DNA from: Hyphomicrobiales bacterium
GTDB lineage: Bacteria; Pseudomonadota; Alphaproteobacteria; Rhizobiales; Rhizobiaceae
Reading direction: 5' to 3'
Assembly (NCBI GenBank): GCA_900468805.1
Contig: UEIF01000003.1
Coordinates: 1 to 64,000 of the forward strand
Length of the DNA stretch: 64,000 nt
The notes below the pieces were generated by a model, which was not told the DNA's origin, searched no databases, and was given only the letters and a program-made list of their open reading frames with translations. Shown here in pieces: positions 61,268 through 64,000 of this stretch. The translations under genes and the position numbers were made by a program. Positions within the stretch are counted from its first letter, which is position 1. Every line of letters begins with the position of its first letter.

Positions 61268-61286
61268 TCAACGAATCGTTAACCAT
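61268..61286 (+). promoter_or_regulatory. CtrA-like site upstream of pal
   Basis: TCAA-CGAATCG-TTAA-CCAT, one mismatch from TTAA-N7-TTAA with the CCAT extension. Aligned with the tolQ element, both read AACGA-TC--TTAACCATAAT. A second GGTTAACC lies at 61301-61308. About 75 bp before the pal start, suggesting pal has its own promoter. Confidence 0.5.
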
Positions 61287-61360
61287 AATCTTTGATGGCC
61301 GGTTAACCGAGTGCGGTTACTGTCCGGAAACCCTGATTGAAGTCGCAAGGAGACCCGGCC

Positions 61361-61891
61361 ATGAGCCGAATTCACACCCCGGCAATGAGCCGTCTGCAGA
61401 ATTTCGCCCGCAACCCCGTCATGATCGCGCTGGTCGCCGGTCTCGCTCTTGCGAGCTGCGCCAACAAGAAGAACGTGCCGAACAGCGCGGGTGATCTCGG
61501 CCTCGGTGCCGGTGCGGCAACGCCGGGCTCTGCCCAGGACTTCACGGTCAATGTCGGCGACCGCATCTTCTTCGACACCGACTCCACATCGATCCGCGCC
61601 GATGCCGCCCAGACGCTCGAGCGTCAGGCTCAGTGGCTCGGTCGTTACCCGAACTACCAGATCACCGTCGAAGGCCATGCCGACGAACGCGGTACGCGCG
61701 AATACAACCTTGCTCTCGGTGCTCGTCGTGCCGCATCCACCAAGGATTATCTCGCTTCGCGCGGCGTTCCGGCCCAGCGCATGAAGACGATCTCCTACGG
61801 CAAGGAACGTCCGGTCGCCGTCTGCGACGATATTTCCTGCTGGTCGCAGAACCGCCGTGCAGTCACCGTTCTCGGCGGCGCAGGCATGTAA
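61361..61891 (+). CDS. pal: Peptidoglycan-associated lipoprotein Pal
   Basis: 176 residues. The lipoprotein signal ends in LASC with the acylated Cys33. A short Gly/Ala linker leads to an OmpA-like domain (~65-170) with IFFDTDSTSIRADAAQTL, the peptidoglycan-binding VEGHADERGTREYNLALGARRA, and ISYGKERPVA. Pal sits in the outer membrane and binds peptidoglycan or TolB. The start at 61361 has AAGGAG 10 nt upstream; an ATG at 61385 is less likely. Two tandem terminators follow, so the transcript probably ends before cpoB. Confidence 0.95.
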   Translation: MSRIHTPAMSRLQNFARNPVMIALVAGLALASCANKKNVPNSAGDLGLGAGAATPGSAQDFTVNVGDRIFFDTDSTSIRADAAQTLERQAQWLGRYPNYQITVEGHADERGTREYNLALGARRAASTKDYLASRGVPAQRMKTISYGKERPVAVCDDISCWSQNRRAVTVLGGAGM

Positions 61892-61893
61892 TT

Positions 61894-61948
61894 TCCGGCA
61901 AAAGCCGGATTTTGACGAGGCGGCCCCTTGCGGGCCGCCTTTCTTTTT
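61894..61948 (+). terminator. Two tandem intrinsic terminators after pal
   Basis: TCCGGC-AAAA-GCCGGA (61894-61909) is followed by TTTTG; then AGGCGGCCC (61918-61926), loop CTTGC, GGGCCGCCT (61932-61940) is followed by TTCTTTTT. Confidence 0.88.
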
Positions 61949-62050
61949 GACCACACTTTGGCCAGACTCCGTTGCTTTTTGAAAGCAATTGGAAAAATCT
62001 CCTGCTCGTGCCATCGGGGCGCGAAGAATCACTGGGACAGGACGATACAA

Positions 62051-63079
62051 ATGAAGAAACTAGTCGTGGCAGGCATGCTGTGCCTTGCGGCCGTGACCGG
62101 GAGCGAGCGAGCGGCATATTCCGCTTCGTTCTTCGGCTTGCACATCGGCGGCCAATCCGCGCAACAGAGTCAGCCAGCAGCACCTGTTATCAAAGTGCAG
62201 AGCGGTGATGCGGAAATCCGTGTGCAGCAGATGGAAGACCAGATGCGGCAGTTGAACGGCCGAATCGAGGAAATGAGCTATCAGCTCCTCCAGATGCAGG
62301 AGACGATCCGCAAGCAGCAGGAAGACAACGAATTCCGCTTCCAGCAGCTCGAAAAGACGGGCGGCGGCGCAAGCGGTGGTGGCGGTGCCAAGGCGCCGGT
62401 GAAAAAGAGCGAGGCAGATGTCGCTCCGCCGGCATCAGGCGGTGGCGACGATATCGCCAGGGTCATCCAAGCCCCGCAGGGAGCCGAAACGGCTCCCTCC
62501 ACCGATGTGCCGGCCAATGAAGGCCTCGGCCAGCCGCCGCGCGAGCTGGGCTCCATGGATTTCGACCAGAACGGCAATCAGATCGGCGGTTCGGTAGGTA
62601 AAGGTGCAACGGTCGGTTCCGCGCCGCTTCCGGATGCTGCGCCGAAGGGCAATAGTCTTCCAGGCGTAACTGCGCCGCAACAGACAGCGTCTCTCGGCAG
62701 CGAGGCCGATCAGTACAAGGCCGCCTACGGCCATGTGCTTTCCGGCGACTACAGCACGGCCGAACAGGAATTCACCCAATTTATCGGCCGATACCCGAAC
62801 AGTGCACGGGCTCCGGACGCCAATTTCTGGCTCGGCGAAGCGCTTTATTCGCAGGGTAAATTCAACGAGTCGGCGAAGACCTTCCTCAACGCCCATCAGA
62901 AATACGGCACCTCCGAAAAGGCGCCGGAGATGCTGCTGAAGCTTGGTATGTCGCTTGCCGCGCTCGACAATACCGAGACTGCCTGCGCGACGCTGCGCGA
63001 AGTGTCCAAGCGCTATCCGAAGGCTTCCCGCGCCGTCATAAACAAGGTCGCGAGCGAACAGAAGCGTCTCGCCTGCTAA
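62051..63079 (+). CDS. cpoB: Tol-Pal system protein CpoB (YbgF)
   Basis: 342 residues. Signal peptide (1-24, MKKLVVAGMLCLAAVTGSER...AYSAS). An N-terminal coiled coil (~50-95, VQQMEDQMRQLNGRIEEMSYQ) trimerises; a Gly/Ala/Pro-rich linker (~100-215) is longer than in E. coli. C-terminal TPR repeats follow (~220-335: YKAAYGHVLSGDYSTAEQEFTQFIGRYPNS; DANFWLGEALYSQGKFNESAKTF). CpoB links Tol-Pal constriction to peptidoglycan synthesis in the periplasm. The start at 62051 is set by the signal peptide. It lies beyond the pal terminators and is followed by tilS. Confidence 0.93.
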   Translation: MKKLVVAGMLCLAAVTGSERAAYSASFFGLHIGGQSAQQSQPAAPVIKVQSGDAEIRVQQMEDQMRQLNGRIEEMSYQLLQMQETIRKQQEDNEFRFQQLEKTGGGASGGGGAKAPVKKSEADVAPPASGGGDDIARVIQAPQGAETAPSTDVPANEGLGQPPRELGSMDFDQNGNQIGGSVGKGATVGSAPLPDAAPKGNSLPGVTAPQQTASLGSEADQYKAAYGHVLSGDYSTAEQEFTQFIGRYPNSARAPDANFWLGEALYSQGKFNESAKTFLNAHQKYGTSEKAPEMLLKLGMSLAALDNTETACATLREVSKRYPKASRAVINKVASEQKRLAC

Positions 63080-63090
63080 GGCCTTCCGGT

Positions 63091-64000
63091 TTGTTTCCGG
63101 AAGAACCCATTTCCCCCGAGGCGGCAATCGGCCGTTTCCTGGCTTCGCTGGAGACGCCCGCGCGCATTCTTGTCGCGATCTCGGGCGGAAGCGATTCCAC
63201 CGGCCTGCTTCTCCTGCTTTCCGAAGCGCTGAAGGCCACTCCAGATCTTTCCATTTCCCTTTGTGCCGCGACCGTCGACCATGCGCTGCGCTCTGAATCC
63301 GCAGACGAGGCGCGTCAAGTGGCAGCACTGTGCGCATCGCTCGGCATTCCGCACCGGATAGTGGTCTGGCAGGGCGAAAAACCGAAGACCGGTATCATGG
63401 CGGCTGCGCGCGAGGCGCGTTACGGTCTTCTCGCCGAGGCTGCGGAAACGCTCGGCGCCAATCTCATCGTTACCGGGCATACGGCCGACGATCAGCGAGA
63501 AACGCTGAAGATGCAGGGCAAGCGAACCGAGCAGGTTTCGATCGGCATTGCGGATGCGGTGCTCTTCGACCGGCGCTTCTGGATCCTGCGGCCGCTGCTT
63601 TTCTCCACGCGTGCGGATATCCGCGCTTTCCTGAGTGCGCGAAACATGTCGTGGATCGACGACCCCAGCAACGAGGATCTGAAATACGAACGCGTGCGGA
63701 CGCGCCTGCAGCTATCGGCCGAAGCCGGCTCAGAGAAGGATACCCGTAGGGCGGGACAGGAGCGGCTGGCTCTTGCGTCCGGAGGAGCCGAATGGCTCGA
63801 TCGATATTTCAGGCTTCATGGCGGCCTGCTCGGACAGGTGATGCCCGATGGGCTGAAGCAGGATCACGCAGTCCTCAACTATGTGCTCGGCCGCCTGACG
63901 GCGGTTTTCGGTGGACAGCCGTTCGTGCCGGGGACGGTACAAATGGGACGGCTTTTCGTTTTCGCAGCCGGTGGCAAGCCGGGGCGGATCACCATCGGCA
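63091..64000 (+). CDS. tilS: tRNA(Ile)-lysidine synthetase TilS (3' end beyond window)
   Basis: About 303 residues are present, still open at the window end. The PP-loop ISGGSDSTGLLLLLSEALK (SGGSDS at ~31-36) binds ATP. ATVDHALRSESADEARQVA and IVTGHTADDQRETLKMQ are typical TilS; RRFWILRPLL and SWIDDPSNEDLKYERVRTRLQL also match. It converts C34 of tRNA-Ile(CAU) to lysidine so that it reads AUA; the gene is normally essential. No ATG lies before the PP-loop; TTG at 63091, 11 nt after the cpoB stop, is the best start. In rhizobia ftsH usually follows. Confidence 0.9.
   Translation, partial: MFPEEPISPEAAIGRFLASLETPARILVAISGGSDSTGLLLLLSEALKATPDLSISLCAATVDHALRSESADEARQVAALCASLGIPHRIVVWQGEKPKTGIMAAAREARYGLLAEAAETLGANLIVTGHTADDQRETLKMQGKRTEQVSIGIADAVLFDRRFWILRPLLFSTRADIRAFLSARNMSWIDDPSNEDLKYERVRTRLQLSAEAGSEKDTRRAGQERLALASGGAEWLDRYFRLHGGLLGQVMPDGLKQDHAVLNYVLGRLTAVFGGQPFVPGTVQMGRLFVFAAGGKPGRITIG

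Overview
The window looks like chromosomal DNA of a fast-growing Rhizobium species (order Rhizobiales, R. leguminosarum/etli/tropici type). It is GC-rich. It carries the rhizobial sulfolipid genes sqdB-sqdD-sqdC, an lpiA(mprF)-atvA acid-tolerance pair, the alphaproteobacterial cell-cycle gene rcdA, a zapA-linked 6S RNA, ruvCAB, a tkt-gap/pgk/fbaB carbon block, several RIME-type intergenic palindromic repeats and a full tol-pal cluster running into tilS. No IS element, prophage, CRISPR array, tRNA or rRNA gene was seen. Both ends are open: cheB is cut at its 5' end and tilS at its 3' end.

Layout. 0-7 kb: end of cheB, a TetR-controlled SDR gene, suhB, a non-flagellar MotA/MotB-like pair, and an ECF sigma factor with its YCII (DGPF) partner. 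7-14 kb: yegP-like gene, orphan Bug/TctC binding protein, MsbA-like exporter, rpmE, rcdA, an AT-rich intergenic region with two exact TTAA-N7-TTAA (CtrA-type) boxes and a candidate small RNA, a DUF1192 gene and an MFS transporter. 14-23 kb: phzF, then a mostly leftward central carbon block (fbaB, pgk, gap, tkt) with a K+/H+ antiporter and a GNAT gene. 23-31 kb: DUF4164-zapA-6S RNA, grpB, a LysR/MFS/aldo-keto reductase group, a decayed epimerase gene, an ArsR/AHSA1/VOC module and a short-form 6-phosphogluconate dehydrogenase. 31-40 kb: MscS channel, lpiA-atvA, DinB and NUDIX genes separated by two 97-bp RIME copies, and a Tat-type metallophosphoesterase. 40-53 kb: ruvCAB with a LexA-like box, a chemoreceptor, GNAT, LLM oxidoreductase, yebC, PPOx and MBL proteins, ymdB/5-FTHF cyclo-ligase, and a MarR-controlled FUSC exporter. 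53-64 kb: sqdBDC, ybgC-tolQ-tolR-tolA-(TolA C-domain paralogue)-tolB-pal-cpoB, tilS.

How the parts connect. Several units carry their own visible operators: TetR, ArsR and MarR dyads, and a LexA-like box before ruvC. CtrA-like sites before rcdA, the candidate sRNA, tolQ and pal suggest that division, envelope constriction and CtrA proteolysis share cell-cycle timing. Envelope remodelling is a recurring theme: lysyl-phosphatidylglycerol synthesis and hydrolysis, sulfolipid synthesis, Tol-Pal, a mechanosensitive channel and a MotAB-like machine. The most promising leads are the sRNA/CtrA region near 11.6 kb, the duplicated TolA C-terminal domain at 59.5 kb, the 27-bp perfect palindrome before fbaB, and a repeat nested inside a terminator at 48.2 kb.
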